DNA from: GCA-2686295 sp964402995
Lineage (GTDB): Archaea; Nanobdellota; Nanobdellia; Woesearchaeales; GCA-2686295
Length of the DNA: 51,855 nt
NCBI GenBank assembly: GCA_964402995.1
Contig: CAYOEA010000011.1
Coordinates: 1 to 51,855 of the forward strand
Direction of reading: 5' to 3'
Notes under the pieces: generated by a model
Told to the model about the DNA's origin: nothing
Databases searched by the model: none
Seen by the model: only the letters and a program-made list of their open reading frames with translations
Position numbers and translations under genes: made by a program
Part shown: one piece after another, positions 22,474 to 30,801 of the stretch
Position numbering within the stretch: the first letter of the stretch is position 1
Layout of the letters: each line of letters starts with the position of its first letter

Positions 22474-23421
22474 ATGAAACTAAAAAAATTATTACAAACA
22501 ATCATAATTTTAATTGTACTTGCAAGTGCGTACTACATATTTTATGGCGAAGAAACATTCTCAAATGAATTGCAAGTAGAAAATGGAATCATGGAAGTTG
22601 CATTTTGTCCATACAGTGATTGTGAAACTTTTTTTATTCAAAAATTATCAACTAGCGAAGACATAAAATGCGCATTTTATGATTTAAATTTAGAAAACTT
22701 AACCAATACTTTAAACCTGAAAGGTGCAGAAGTATTAGTTTTTGAAGATAATTATGAAAATTTTGGAAAAGAAGTTTTTAGCGCTGGTCTTATGCACAAT
22801 AAATTTTGCATCCTTGATGAAAAAGCAGTCATCACTGGTTCAATGAATCCAACAAATAATGGCGCCTACAAAAATAATAATAATTTAATATATATAGAAT
22901 CAAAAATTTTAGCAAATAATTATCTTAAAGAATTTGAAGAATTAAATCTTGATCTCCCGGATTATAAAACTAAAACTACAAAATTCACTTTCAATAATGC
23001 AACTGTTGAAAACTATTTTTGTCCTGAAGATAATTGTAAAGAAGAAGTTTTATCAGAACTAAGATTAGCTCAAGAAGAAATTGTTTTTATGACGTTTTCA
23101 TTTACAGATGTAGATATTGCAAATATTTTAATTCAAAAAAATAAAACTATGAAAGTTACAGGGTTATTAGAAAAAAACAGGATTAACCAACAATATAATG
23201 TTCATAAATATTTGAATAAAACAGATATGAAAGTTTTCTTAGATAATAATTCAAATACCATGCATCATAAAGTGTTCATTATTGATGGTAAAACAGTTAT
23301 CACAGGAAGTTATAATCCAACTAAAAGTGCAACTACAAAAAACGATGAAAATATTTTAATCTTTCACAATGAAAAAGTTGCAGAAGTATTTTTAAACGAA
23401 TTTAATAGACTAACACAATAA
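22474..23421 (+). CDS. Exported phospholipase D-fold protein (Nuc-like)
   Basis: 315 aa. An N-terminal hydrophobic helix (about 5-24) acts as signal or anchor. Two PLD half-domains follow, each with an HxK motif: HNKFCILD with GSMNPT (about 109-126) and HHKVFIID with GSYNPTKSA (about 264-285). The two His-Lys pairs form the usual single active site, cutting phosphodiester bonds in DNA, RNA or lipid. The compact size and lack of lipid-binding extensions fit nuclease-like members, but the substrate cannot be told. Both halves contain a CPxxxC motif (CPYSDC and CPEDNC), possibly a structural disulfide outside the cell. No ribosome binding site is clear. Confidence 0.86.
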   Translation: MKLKKLLQTIIILIVLASAYYIFYGEETFSNELQVENGIMEVAFCPYSDCETFFIQKLSTSEDIKCAFYDLNLENLTNTLNLKGAEVLVFEDNYENFGKEVFSAGLMHNKFCILDEKAVITGSMNPTNNGAYKNNNNLIYIESKILANNYLKEFEELNLDLPDYKTKTTKFTFNNATVENYFCPEDNCKEEVLSELRLAQEEIVFMTFSFTDVDIANILIQKNKTMKVTGLLEKNRINQQYNVHKYLNKTDMKVFLDNNSNTMHHKVFIIDGKTVITGSYNPTKSATTKNDENILIFHNEKVAEVFLNEFNRLTQ

Positions 23422-23465
23422 AATAAACACAAACATTAAAAAACTAAGAGCTAAACTTAAATTAT

Positions 23466-24404
23466 ATGAAGCACAATCTAAATGTAACCATTCTTCTTCT
23501 AAGCATATTTCTTCTAACACAAGTATTTGGCTTATATCTAATAAAAGCAGATATTACTAACATAATAGAATTAGATGATGGCATTGTTGTAAGACATGGA
23601 GACACTACTCTTGGCGAAAGACCAGAAATGGAAGGTTCAGCTTCATTCATTTATCTTGTTAGTGCAATACTATTTGGAACTTTGCTTATTCTTCTAATAA
23701 TGAAATACGGTAAAGTTAATATTTGGAAAACTTGGTTTTTCATTGCTGTATTCTTATCGATGAGTGTATCTTTAGGAGTTTTAGTTAATTTCAAAATAGC
23801 ATTCTTCTTAGCATTCATATTCGCACTTCTTAAAATGTTTAAAAGAACATCTTTAATTCATAATTTAACAGAAATTCTTGTATATTCAGGAATTGCACTT
23901 CTCATAGTTCCACTATTAGATCTTTTTTGGGCTTCAATGCTTTTAATAGTAATATCATTATATGATTTGTATGCAGTTTGGCAATCTAAACACATGATTA
24001 AAATGGCTAAGTTTCAAACTAAAAGTGAAATTTTTGCAGGATTAAACATTCCTTATATGAAAACAAATAAAACTCTAAAAACAAAAAAATCCACTACTAA
24101 GAAATCTTCAAAAAGTAAATTAGTTGAACTAAGTTTACCTAAACCTTCTAAATCAAGAAATGCGATTCTAGGTGGTGGAGATGTTGCATTTCCTTTAATT
24201 TTCTCAGGAGTTGCAATGGAGCATTTAATAAAATTAAGTATAGTTCCAGAATTTGCTTTCATTAAAGCAGTCATTATGAGTCTTGTAATTACAATCGCTC
24301 TTGGTTTATTATTCAAATATGCTAAGAAAGATAAATTCTATCCTGCAATGCCATTTGTTTCTGCAGGTTGTTTTATTGGATTGCTTATTGTTCTAATAAT
24401 ATGA
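23466..24404 (+). CDS. Presenilin/signal peptide peptidase-type aspartyl protease (A22)
   Basis: 312 aa intramembrane protease. Eight to nine membrane helices are visible. The three family motifs occur in order: YD in SLYDLYAVW (about 165-166), GxGD in LGGGDVAFP (about 235-238) and PAM in place of PAL (about 293). The two Asp are the catalytic pair. The long basic loop (about 195-235) between motif helices is typical of archaeal members. It probably cleaves leftover signal peptides or membrane segments. Its position after a PLD protein and near the S16 protease suggests membrane quality control. The 3' end overlaps the converging membrane-protein gene by 12 nt. Confidence 0.9.
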   Translation: MKHNLNVTILLLSIFLLTQVFGLYLIKADITNIIELDDGIVVRHGDTTLGERPEMEGSASFIYLVSAILFGTLLILLIMKYGKVNIWKTWFFIAVFLSMSVSLGVLVNFKIAFFLAFIFALLKMFKRTSLIHNLTEILVYSGIALLIVPLLDLFWASMLLIVISLYDLYAVWQSKHMIKMAKFQTKSEIFAGLNIPYMKTNKTLKTKKSTTKKSSKSKLVELSLPKPSKSRNAILGGGDVAFPLIFSGVAMEHLIKLSIVPEFAFIKAVIMSLVITIALGLLFKYAKKDKFYPAMPFVSAGCFIGLLIVLII

Positions 24405-24944
24405 TGGCACAAATTTTCTTGCTAAAAAGAAAAACGTATTTATGAATACAAAGAAAATAAACGATCCTATCAAAGTTGCAAAATCTAAAGACATACCTAG
24501 ATAAACTATGACAACCAAAATATAAGCCATAATATTTACTGAGAAAACATTTGATATTTTATGTGCAATGAATTTTGGTAATTTTCTAAAGAAATTTACA
24601 AACAACATTAAAAGACCAAATATAAGCATCATAATTACTAAGAAACTAATTCCTGAATCATGTTCTAAAGGATTAATTGAAAATGCATTTCCTTGAGTAA
24701 GAAACCTTAATAAATCCATTGAACAAAATATTAATACTAAACTATTTGCAGTTATAGTATCCCAACCAACATCTTCTTTTCGATAATATCCCCAATACAA
24801 CTGCATAACAAATATAACTAATAATAAAGGTGCAACTATCCAAATAGATTCTGAATTTCTAAAAGGTTCTACAAAGAAAGATCCTATTACATTAAGTATT
24901 TTTTCAGAATTTTGCTGAATATAACCAGTAGTTGCTTCTAACAT
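24393..24944 (-). CDS. Five- or six-helix membrane protein, unknown function
   Basis: 183 aa with hydrophobic segments near residues 33-52, 65-85, 96-117, 130-150 and 154-174. There are no cysteine pairs, charged motif or recognisable family pattern. Its 12-nt antisense overlap with the presenilin-like gene is only at the stop codons. A TATA box (CTATTTAAA, 24966-24974) centred 26 nt before the ATG predicts a leaderless single-gene mRNA, which supports the start and the gene. Confidence 0.7.
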   Translation of the reverse strand: MLEATTGYIQQNSEKILNVIGSFFVEPFRNSESIWIVAPLLLVIFVMQLYWGYYRKEDVGWDTITANSLVLIFCSMDLLRFLTQGNAFSINPLEHDSGISFLVIMMLIFGLLMLFVNFFRKLPKFIAHKISNVFSVNIMAYILVVIVYLGMSLDFATLIGSFIFFVFINTFFFLARKFVPSYY

Positions 24945-24965
24945 AAGTCTTTTTTTTAGAAATCT

Positions 24966-24974
24966 CTATTTAAA
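24966..24974 (-). promoter_or_regulatory. TATA box, leaderless membrane-protein gene
   Basis: The minus strand reads TTTAAATAG, centred 26 nt before the ATG at 24944. Confidence 0.5.
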
Positions 24975-25021
24975 TTTTATTAAAATTATGTTTAAAAATA
25001 AAAAAGAATAAAAAAGTAATT

Positions 25022-25837
25022 CTAGAATGTTCGAAGTTTTCTTTGATTCGCAGCATTCGCATAAGATTTTGGACTAATGCTTAAACCATCTTTTGCAGCT
25101 GTTACTTGAACTCCTGTTTTTTTCTGAATTTCTCTTGCTTCATATATTGGATCTGCATCAAGCATTTTTATTCCAAAGTGAGTAAGAATTGCAAGTTTTG
25201 GCTTTGTTTTATTCAAAAAATTTTCAACATCAGCAGCGTTCATGTGTCCTGGTTGAGAAAAAGCAAGAGGATATTTACAATTAATAATTATGATATCCGA
25301 ATCTTTATGATCTTCGACTAATTCTTTACAATAAGCAGTATCACCCGTATATGAAACAGTGAACTTTTCAGCATAAAATTTGTAACCTACAGAAGTGGCT
25401 GTATGTTTTGCATGAGTTGCAATTATATTAATATTATTTATTCCAAACTTAGAACCACGTTTTACAGTCATGAATCTTTCTGCAAGATTTTGATGATATT
25501 TTGAAACCATAGGCACTTCTTCATCAGAACCATATAATGTTTCTTCATCAGTAACCAGTATTCCTCTCTTATCAATTCCTGAATAGGTCATAGCAGAGAG
25601 AACTGAATTTACGTCAGAACAATGATTCAAATGATTATGACTTACAAATACAGCTGTAGTTTCTCTTGGATTAATACCTTGCTGTTTAGCTTTTATCAAA
25701 GCTCCTGGACCCGGATCCAAATGCATTACTGTCTGTCCAAACTTTAAAATTATGCCACCAGAAGCTCTCATTTGTTTTCCAACAACTATAGAATCGCCCC
25801 CTGTACCTAAGAATAGTATAGTATCTTCCATCATCAT
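25022..25837 (-). CDS. Metallo-beta-lactamase-fold hydrolase (RNase Z-like family)
   Basis: About 271 aa. The MBL fold begins ILFLGTGGDS and HLDPGPGAL, then the metal motif SHNHLNH, a later His in ATHAKH, Asp in YTGDTAYC and His in LTHFG. This order fits single-domain archaeal hydrolases related to RNase Z/ElaC. The metal motif is HxHxNH: the Asp that usually bridges or binds the second zinc is Asn, which may change the metal number or the chemistry. The enzyme's substrate is unknown. Several in-frame starts exist (TTG 25843; ATG 25837, 25834, 25831). A weak TATA-like element near 25852-25870 suggests a leaderless start. Confidence 0.8.
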   Translation of the reverse strand: MMMEDTILFLGTGGDSIVVGKQMRASGGIILKFGQTVMHLDPGPGALIKAKQQGINPRETTAVFVSHNHLNHCSDVNSVLSAMTYSGIDKRGILVTDEETLYGSDEEVPMVSKYHQNLAERFMTVKRGSKFGINNINIIATHAKHTATSVGYKFYAEKFTVSYTGDTAYCKELVEDHKDSDIIIINCKYPLAFSQPGHMNAADVENFLNKTKPKLAILTHFGIKMLDADPIYEAREIQKKTGVQVTAAKDGLSISPKSYANAANQRKLRTF

Positions 25838-25873
25838 CCCCAACTAAATATTTGATATAGAAATTAATAAAGC

Positions 25874-26041
25874 TTTCGGATTTTCCGAAAGTTAAGAAAT
25901 TAACAATATTTCTACTCTACTTTCAGATTTTCCAAAAGTTAAGAAATTAACAATATTTCTACTCTGCTTTCAGATTTTCCGAAAGTTAAAAAATTAACAA
26001 AAATTTCTACTTAATTTCAGATTTTCCGAAAGTTAAGAAAT
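25874..26041. repeat. Four tandem 47-bp hairpin repeats
   Basis: Units start at 25874, 25921, 25968 and 26015 (the last is partial), an exact 47-bp period. Each full unit holds TTTCGG/CCGAAA (perfect in unit 1, with mismatches later) and AGAAAT/ATTTCT around a 7-nt loop. The array fills the gap between the MBL gene and the SRP RNA promoter, so it lies upstream of both divergent promoters. There are no unique spacers, so it is not CRISPR. With the SRP gene this explains most of the 580-nt stretch without a protein gene. Confidence 0.85.
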
Positions 26042-26106
26042 ATGCCTGATTCATACACTATTTTAGGAATTCTGTAAAATCCTGCACAATTTCTAATTTC
26101 ATAGAC

Positions 26107-26117
26107 AATATTTAAAA
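26107..26117 (+). promoter_or_regulatory. TATA box of the SRP RNA gene
   Basis: ATATTTAAAAA is centred near 26112, placing the transcript start at about 26138-26140, at the expected 5' end of the SRP RNA. Confidence 0.5.
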
Positions 26118-26138
26118 ATAGCTCGTTCTTCTCATAGT

Positions 26139-26372
26139 TCGCTAGACTGGGTGGCTCATCCTCACCTGTTACTACAAACGGATGTCGGTAGAGTCGAAGT
26201 CCGAGGGGCGGCGTTGCATTATCCAGAAGTCTTGTCTGGACCGTCGATGCCTTGTCCTTTAGGATCGTAATTTTTTCGAACTGGGTCAGATTAGGAATGA
26301 AGCAGCCCTAAGAATTGATTTCGGTGCTTAGAGGGTTGCAGGGTTGAGGAAGAGTCAAGGTCGCTTTTTTTT
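26139..26372 (+). ncRNA. Signal recognition particle (7S) RNA
   Basis: About 230 nt, GC-rich against its surroundings. The 5' part GGGTGGCTC, CACCTGTTACTAC and AAACGGATGTCGG matches the archaeal Alu domain (helices 3 and 4 and the U-turn loops). Domain IV is explicit: GGGTCAG, the GGAA tetraloop, then GAAGCAGCC (about 26283-26311), the SRP54-binding symmetric and asymmetric loops. The 3' arm contains GGGTTGCAGGGTTGAGG, which can close helix 5. Ends are approximate; the T8 run at 26365-26372 is the likely terminator. With SRP54/SRP19 it targets exported and membrane proteins, which are unusually abundant in this window. Confidence 0.93.
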
Positions 26373-26376
26373 GGTG

Positions 26377-26407
26377 TTTGCGTCCACCCTCGGACACGCA
26401 CTTTTTT
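26377..26407 (+). terminator. Hairpin plus T-run after SRP RNA
   Basis: TGCGTCC and GGACACGCA can pair (one small bulge) around ACCCTC, followed by six T residues. With the T8 just before it, this forms a double termination signal for the SRP RNA. Confidence 0.55.
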
Positions 26408-26417
26408 CATGATTTAA

Positions 26418-27260
26418 ATGATAACTATGTCTAATGATACAGAAACAAATCCTGAAAAAAAAGAGGTTTCTAGTTTAGAATGGACTATAAATGATGAATT
26501 TCCTGAAATAATTATTCCAAGAAGAAATCATTCTAGAAATAAACGAAATACTAGGAAAAAACCAAAAGAAAAAAAAAAAAAAAGACCTAAACAATTTCTT
26601 TTATCTGTTCCTTACAATGGAAACATCCCTAATTTTACTAATAAATTTATTGTCAATAAATTAGTGATACCTTATGATTTTTTAGAAAGTAAAGAAATCA
26701 TATTCCAATCTTCTCTATGGAAAAAAAATAATTCTAAAAAACCATTTAGTATTTCTGAAACTATTTATATTGGTTCTTTAAGAGGTAAAATAACAACTGT
26801 TAGAGAACAAAATGAAATTAAAAATGAACTATTACTTCTTCCTCAAGTTATACAAACTAAATTTAAACTTGAAGAAATGTTAAAAACTATATCTTTAAAA
26901 TATCCTCAAGACTTTGGTTATTTTAGTAAAACAACACCTCTAATATATAATTTTCAAAACATTGATTATTTTGGAGGTCCAATTAGTGTAAATGTTAAAG
27001 CAAATATTTTAATTCCAAAAAATTCTGAAAGACAAGCTGATGAATCATACTTATTTTTAACTGTTAAAATACTAAACAAAGAAACTAATTATAAACCTAC
27101 TATCGTAAGTATTAATTCTCAAACAACAGAAAATTTTACTAATGAACTTCTTAACGCAAAAAATAGACAAAGCAGAGGAGATATTATTAAACGAGTTTAT
27201 GATAAAATTATTACTAAACACATCATAACTAATTATTTAAATAGCTCTTTTAAAAAATAA
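26418..27260 (+). CDS. Unknown basic protein
   Basis: 280 aa, with no family I recognise. The first 50 residues are low-complexity and end in a long Lys/Arg/Pro run (NKRNTRKKPKEKKKKR), probably disordered and able to bind nucleic acid. From about 58 onward the composition is that of a mixed alpha/beta globular domain, with LLSVPYNGNIP, a central block of helices (about 135-170), FGGPISVNVKANILIP and a helical end. There are no cysteines, membrane segments or catalytic motifs. It starts right after the SRP RNA terminator; ATGs at 26418 and 26427 are both possible and neither has a Shine-Dalgarno site. It converges on leuS. Confidence 0.65.
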   Translation: MITMSNDTETNPEKKEVSSLEWTINDEFPEIIIPRRNHSRNKRNTRKKPKEKKKKRPKQFLLSVPYNGNIPNFTNKFIVNKLVIPYDFLESKEIIFQSSLWKKNNSKKPFSISETIYIGSLRGKITTVREQNEIKNELLLLPQVIQTKFKLEEMLKTISLKYPQDFGYFSKTTPLIYNFQNIDYFGGPISVNVKANILIPKNSERQADESYLFLTVKILNKETNYKPTIVSINSQTTENFTNELLNAKNRQSRGDIIKRVYDKIITKHIITNYLNSSFKK

Positions 27261-27280
27261 AACAAAAAAAACAATTATAT

Positions 27281-29926
27281 TTATTCAATTAAAATCGCAG
27301 GTTTTCCTGGAATGGCATTCTTTGCTTTTGCTTCTGTTGAATCATCTGCAGTTTCTAATTCTATAAGACAATTAAATTCCTTTACTAACTCTTGCATACA
27401 TTCTTTAAGGTTGACTAGTTCTTGCTTTTGAGTGATTTCTATTTTTGGAAGTTTGCTTTCATCTTTTAAAAATGTAGGAATCATTTTCATCACATCTTGA
27501 CCATATCGTTTTAATTCTGAAGACATAATTTTCCCTATAACATCTTTCGGATTTCTACTTATTTTAATTACTTCCTTAAACAGTTTAACAAATTCATACT
27601 TCCAAGCCTTCGAACTTATTATAGTGATTTTTTTTGGCTTTTCTACTTTGATAAGTTTCAAAACATCATGTATATCTCTTCGTAAATTATCACTTGCTTC
27701 TTCTAAGTAATCAAGAGTTTCATCTATTTTTGAATCATCATATTTTGGCCATTCTTGCTCAATTACAAAATCAGTATTTCCTAATTGTTCCCACCATTCT
27801 TCTGCACTATGAGGAACTATTGGAGCTATAAGTTTTAAAAATAAACCAAAGTCTTCTTTTGAAATTTCATTTTTCTCTATACTTTCAAATAATTCCCTTA
27901 TTTTTATTACAGCAAGATTGTATTTCATATCTTCTATGTTTTGTGTCACTTGTCTAATTGTAGAATGTAGTTTACTTTGTAATTTATCATTTGTTTCACC
28001 AAACTGTGCATTCTCTACATAAGTAAAAATTTTATTTATTAATCGAAGTGAACCTTCAACTCCATTATCACTCCAATTCAAATCTTTATCTTGACTTGCA
28101 ACTGAAACTAAAAATAAACGAGCAGTATCAATTCCATATTTCTCAGAAACTGTTTCAGGTAAAACTACATTACCTTTACTCTTACTCATTTTTTCTCCAT
28201 CAGGACCATTTAACATTCCTTGGTTAAACACTCTAACTGCAGGTTCATCAAAATCTAACAATCCTAAATCTCTAAAGAATTTAGTATAAAATCTAATATA
28301 GATTAAATGCATGCATGCATGTTCTTTTCCACCAATATACATATCTACTGGACACCAGTATTTCGCATCTTCTTTCGAAAAGATTTCAGAAGCATTTTTT
28401 GGATCACAGTAACGTAAATAATACCATGAACTGTTAACAAATGTATCCATAGTATCGGTTTCTAATTTATACTGTTTTCCATCTTTTTCATAAATGTGAG
28501 TCTTTGAAGTTTCTAGCGGATTTCCTGTTCCTTCTTGAAATACTACATCTTCAGGAAGTTTTACTGGTAAATCTTCTTCTGCTACTGGCTGTGGATTACC
28601 ATCTTCATCATAATAAATCGGTATTGGTGTTCCCCAATATCTTTGTCTTGAAATAAGCCAATCTCTTAATCTAAAATTAGTAGTTCTTTTTCCAAAGTTT
28701 GATTTCGATAATTTTTCTGTAACTTTAAGTATTGCATCTCTATTGGCTGTTCCATCAAATTCTTCTGAATTAACTAACACTCCATCATCTGTAAATGCAG
28801 TTTTCATTTCAGAAACTTCTAAATTTTTATCTTTTGGTTTAACAACAACTTTTATTGAAATACCATATTTCTTTGCAAATTCAAAGTCTCTTTGATCATG
28901 CGCTGGCACTGCCATGACCATCCCGCTGCCATATTCTGCTAAGACAAAATTTCCAGCCCAAACAGGAACTTTTTCTCCTGTTATCGGATGCTCTGCGTAT
29001 GCACCAGTAAAGACGCCTTCCTTTTCCATCTGGTCAATATCTTCTTCTTTTACTGAATGCAGTTTTTTTACAAAAGCTTCAACTTCTTCTTTTTGCTCTG
29101 GTGTTACTAATTCAGAAAGTTTTTCGTGTTGCGCTGATACAACCATGAATGTTACTCCATATAGGGTATCTGCTCTTGTTGTAAATACTTTCCAATCTAC
29201 ACTATTTATTTTAAAAACAATTTCTGAACCATGACTTTTTCCAATCCAATTCTTTTGTAATTTCTTGATAGTTTCAGGCCAACCTTCTAGTTTTTCTATA
29301 CCATCATATAATTCATCTGCATACTCGGTAATTTTCAAGTACCATTGAGATAACTTTTTTAATTGTACATCTGTTGTTTCATGTCTCCAACATTTCCCAT
29401 TATGTACTTGTTCATTTGCTAAAACAGTGTTACATTCAGGACACCAATTTACTGAAGATTTCTTTTTGTAAACTAATCCTTTCTTATACATCTGCAAAAA
29501 TATCCATTGATCCCACTTATAGTAATCTTCTTTATGTGTTTCAACCATTCTTGACCAGTCATAACTTAGACCTAAATCTTTCATCTGTTTAACATAATTC
29601 TTGATTGCTTGTTCTGTGAATACTTTTGGATGTGATTTTGCTTTTATTGCAGCATTTTCTGCTGGCAGGCCAAATGAATCAAATCCCATTGGATGCAATA
29701 CATTATATCCTTGCATCTTCTTTGTTCGAGAAAAAATATCTCCTATAGCATAATTTAAAGCGTGACCCATATGGAGTCCTGATGCGCTTGGATATGGATA
29801 CATCTCCAGAACGTAGTATTTTTCTTTATTCTCATCCTTTGAGACATGAAATACTTTTGCGTCATCCCACTTTTTCTGCCATTTCAAGGCAATTTCTTTA
29901 TGCTTAAAATCTATTTTATCAGCCAT
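27281..29926 (-). CDS. leuS: Leucyl-tRNA synthetase, bacterial type
   Basis: About 881 aa class I synthetase. The HIGH site is HMGH within MYPYPSASGLHMGHALNY and the KMSKS site is GEKMSKSKGNV. A zinc-type NWCPECNTVLANEQV and the CP1 editing domain (about 225-420) lie between them, with TTRADTLYG as the threonine-rich editing pocket and an editing-site Asp in AVPAHDQRDFEF. This layout and these phrases are those of bacterial LeuRS; archaeal/eukaryal LeuRS places the editing domain differently and is longer. Transfer from bacteria is therefore likely. A TATA box centred 28 nt before the ATG at 29926 supports this start over the ATG at 29935. It follows the ribosomal operon but has its own promoter. 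Confidence 0.96.
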   Translation of the reverse strand: MADKIDFKHKEIALKWQKKWDDAKVFHVSKDENKEKYYVLEMYPYPSASGLHMGHALNYAIGDIFSRTKKMQGYNVLHPMGFDSFGLPAENAAIKAKSHPKVFTEQAIKNYVKQMKDLGLSYDWSRMVETHKEDYYKWDQWIFLQMYKKGLVYKKKSSVNWCPECNTVLANEQVHNGKCWRHETTDVQLKKLSQWYLKITEYADELYDGIEKLEGWPETIKKLQKNWIGKSHGSEIVFKINSVDWKVFTTRADTLYGVTFMVVSAQHEKLSELVTPEQKEEVEAFVKKLHSVKEEDIDQMEKEGVFTGAYAEHPITGEKVPVWAGNFVLAEYGSGMVMAVPAHDQRDFEFAKKYGISIKVVVKPKDKNLEVSEMKTAFTDDGVLVNSEEFDGTANRDAILKVTEKLSKSNFGKRTTNFRLRDWLISRQRYWGTPIPIYYDEDGNPQPVAEEDLPVKLPEDVVFQEGTGNPLETSKTHIYEKDGKQYKLETDTMDTFVNSSWYYLRYCDPKNASEIFSKEDAKYWCPVDMYIGGKEHACMHLIYIRFYTKFFRDLGLLDFDEPAVRVFNQGMLNGPDGEKMSKSKGNVVLPETVSEKYGIDTARLFLVSVASQDKDLNWSDNGVEGSLRLINKIFTYVENAQFGETNDKLQSKLHSTIRQVTQNIEDMKYNLAVIKIRELFESIEKNEISKEDFGLFLKLIAPIVPHSAEEWWEQLGNTDFVIEQEWPKYDDSKIDETLDYLEEASDNLRRDIHDVLKLIKVEKPKKITIISSKAWKYEFVKLFKEVIKISRNPKDVIGKIMSSELKRYGQDVMKMIPTFLKDESKLPKIEITQKQELVNLKECMQELVKEFNCLIELETADDSTEAKAKNAIPGKPAILIE

Positions 29927-29949
29927 AAATATCATCTAACCTTGAGAAA

Positions 29950-29958
29950 TTTATATAT
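29950..29958 (-). promoter_or_regulatory. TATA box, leaderless leuS
   Basis: The minus strand reads ATATATAAA, centred 28 nt before the ATG at 29926, with no Shine-Dalgarno site. Confidence 0.55.
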
Positions 29959-30082
29959 CTTATGGTATTGTCATAAAAAATATAGAGAATTAAAATAATT
30001 AAATAAAAAAAGAATAAAAAAAAATAGAAATAAAAATTTTTGAACATTAAACCTATTGATTTAATATTAGAAATTCTGAAAA

Positions 30083-30280
30083 CTAGAATTTCTTGAACTT
30101 AGCTGCCATATCGATTAAATCAACGTGACCTACGAATAAGCCTCTGCAGCATGATCTTTCTAATCCTAAATCATCTAATGCTTTTTTAGGATCTTCTTTT
30201 TTCTTAACTTTATCTTGGAAGTCTTCCCAGAGGTGACCTACTGGTTTTCCGCAACTCCAACATCGAATAGGGATTATCAT
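30083..30280 (-). CDS. rpoN: RNA polymerase subunit N (Rpb10 homologue)
   Basis: 65 aa, the normal length. It begins MIIPIRCWSCGKPVGHLW, the family signature, and later has the vicinal CCRG pair that completes the zinc site (CxxC plus CC). RpoN stabilises the RpoD-RpoL platform of archaeal RNA polymerase. A longer in-frame start 63 nt upstream lacks family support; GAGG about 12 nt before this ATG supports the start given. It is the last gene of the ribosomal/RNA polymerase run. Confidence 0.97.
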   Translation of the reverse strand: MIIPIRCWSCGKPVGHLWEDFQDKVKKKEDPKKALDDLGLERSCCRGLFVGHVDLIDMAAKFKKF

Positions 30281-30340
30281 TTTTTTATGCCTCGTGATTT
30301 TTATAAAATTTTGAAAATAAAAAATTAAACGTTCATCAAA

Positions 30341-30391
30341 CAAATATTCCTATTTGTAAGATTTTTGCCGTATTGAATTCAAAGAATTCAA
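30341..30391 (-). terminator. Hairpins between rps9 and rpoN
   Basis: CAAATA/TATTTG (30341-30346, 30351-30356) closes a tetraloop reading GGAA on the minus strand. ATTGAATTC/GAATTCAAT (about 30371-30391) is a perfect 9-bp stem with an AAA loop. They separate rps9 from rpoN and may process or partly end the operon transcript. Confidence 0.4.
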
Positions 30392-30405
30392 TGCTCAAAA
30401 GTCCT

Positions 30406-30801
30406 CTATCTGTAAGACTTTTGACGTTTTGCTCTTGCTTGACCTTGACTGTTAGGTTTTGAAACTTCTTTTCTTCTAACATCAGCAACTAATAATTGTC
30501 TGTCATAGTCTAGGAATACTTGTTTTAGCTTTGCATTATACTTTACTAGTGCTCTTCCGATTGCTAGTCTTGCTGCGTCAGCTTGTCCCATAATTCCGCC
30601 ACCATTAACATTAACATCAACATCTAATTTTCCAACGTATTCTTTTGCAAGAATCATTGGTTCTTGAATTCTTGATTTTGCAATTTCTGGTTGATATTGT
30701 TCAATAGCTAAGTTATTAACTCTTAATTGACCTTTTCCAGTTTTTACTGTTGCTCTTGCAATCGCCTTTTTTCTTTTTCCTGATTCATGAATTGGTTTCA
30801 T
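30406..30801 (-). CDS. rps9: Ribosomal protein uS9
   Basis: 131 aa. The universal uS9 features are present: SGKRKKAIARA near the start, GGGIMGQADAARLAIGRALV in the middle and the basic C-terminal tail ending RAKRQKSYR, whose last Arg reaches the P-site tRNA. The start overlaps the rpl13 stop by 4 nt. The position in the run is the standard archaeal order. Confidence 0.98.
   Translation of the reverse strand: MKPIHESGKRKKAIARATVKTGKGQLRVNNLAIEQYQPEIAKSRIQEPMILAKEYVGKLDVDVNVNGGGIMGQADAARLAIGRALVKYNAKLKQVFLDYDRQLLVADVRRKEVSKPNSQGQARAKRQKSYR

Noticed and set aside
25874..26041. CRISPR array
   Set aside because: The repeats are directly tandem with no unique spacers and no cas genes nearby; the units are themselves hairpins.
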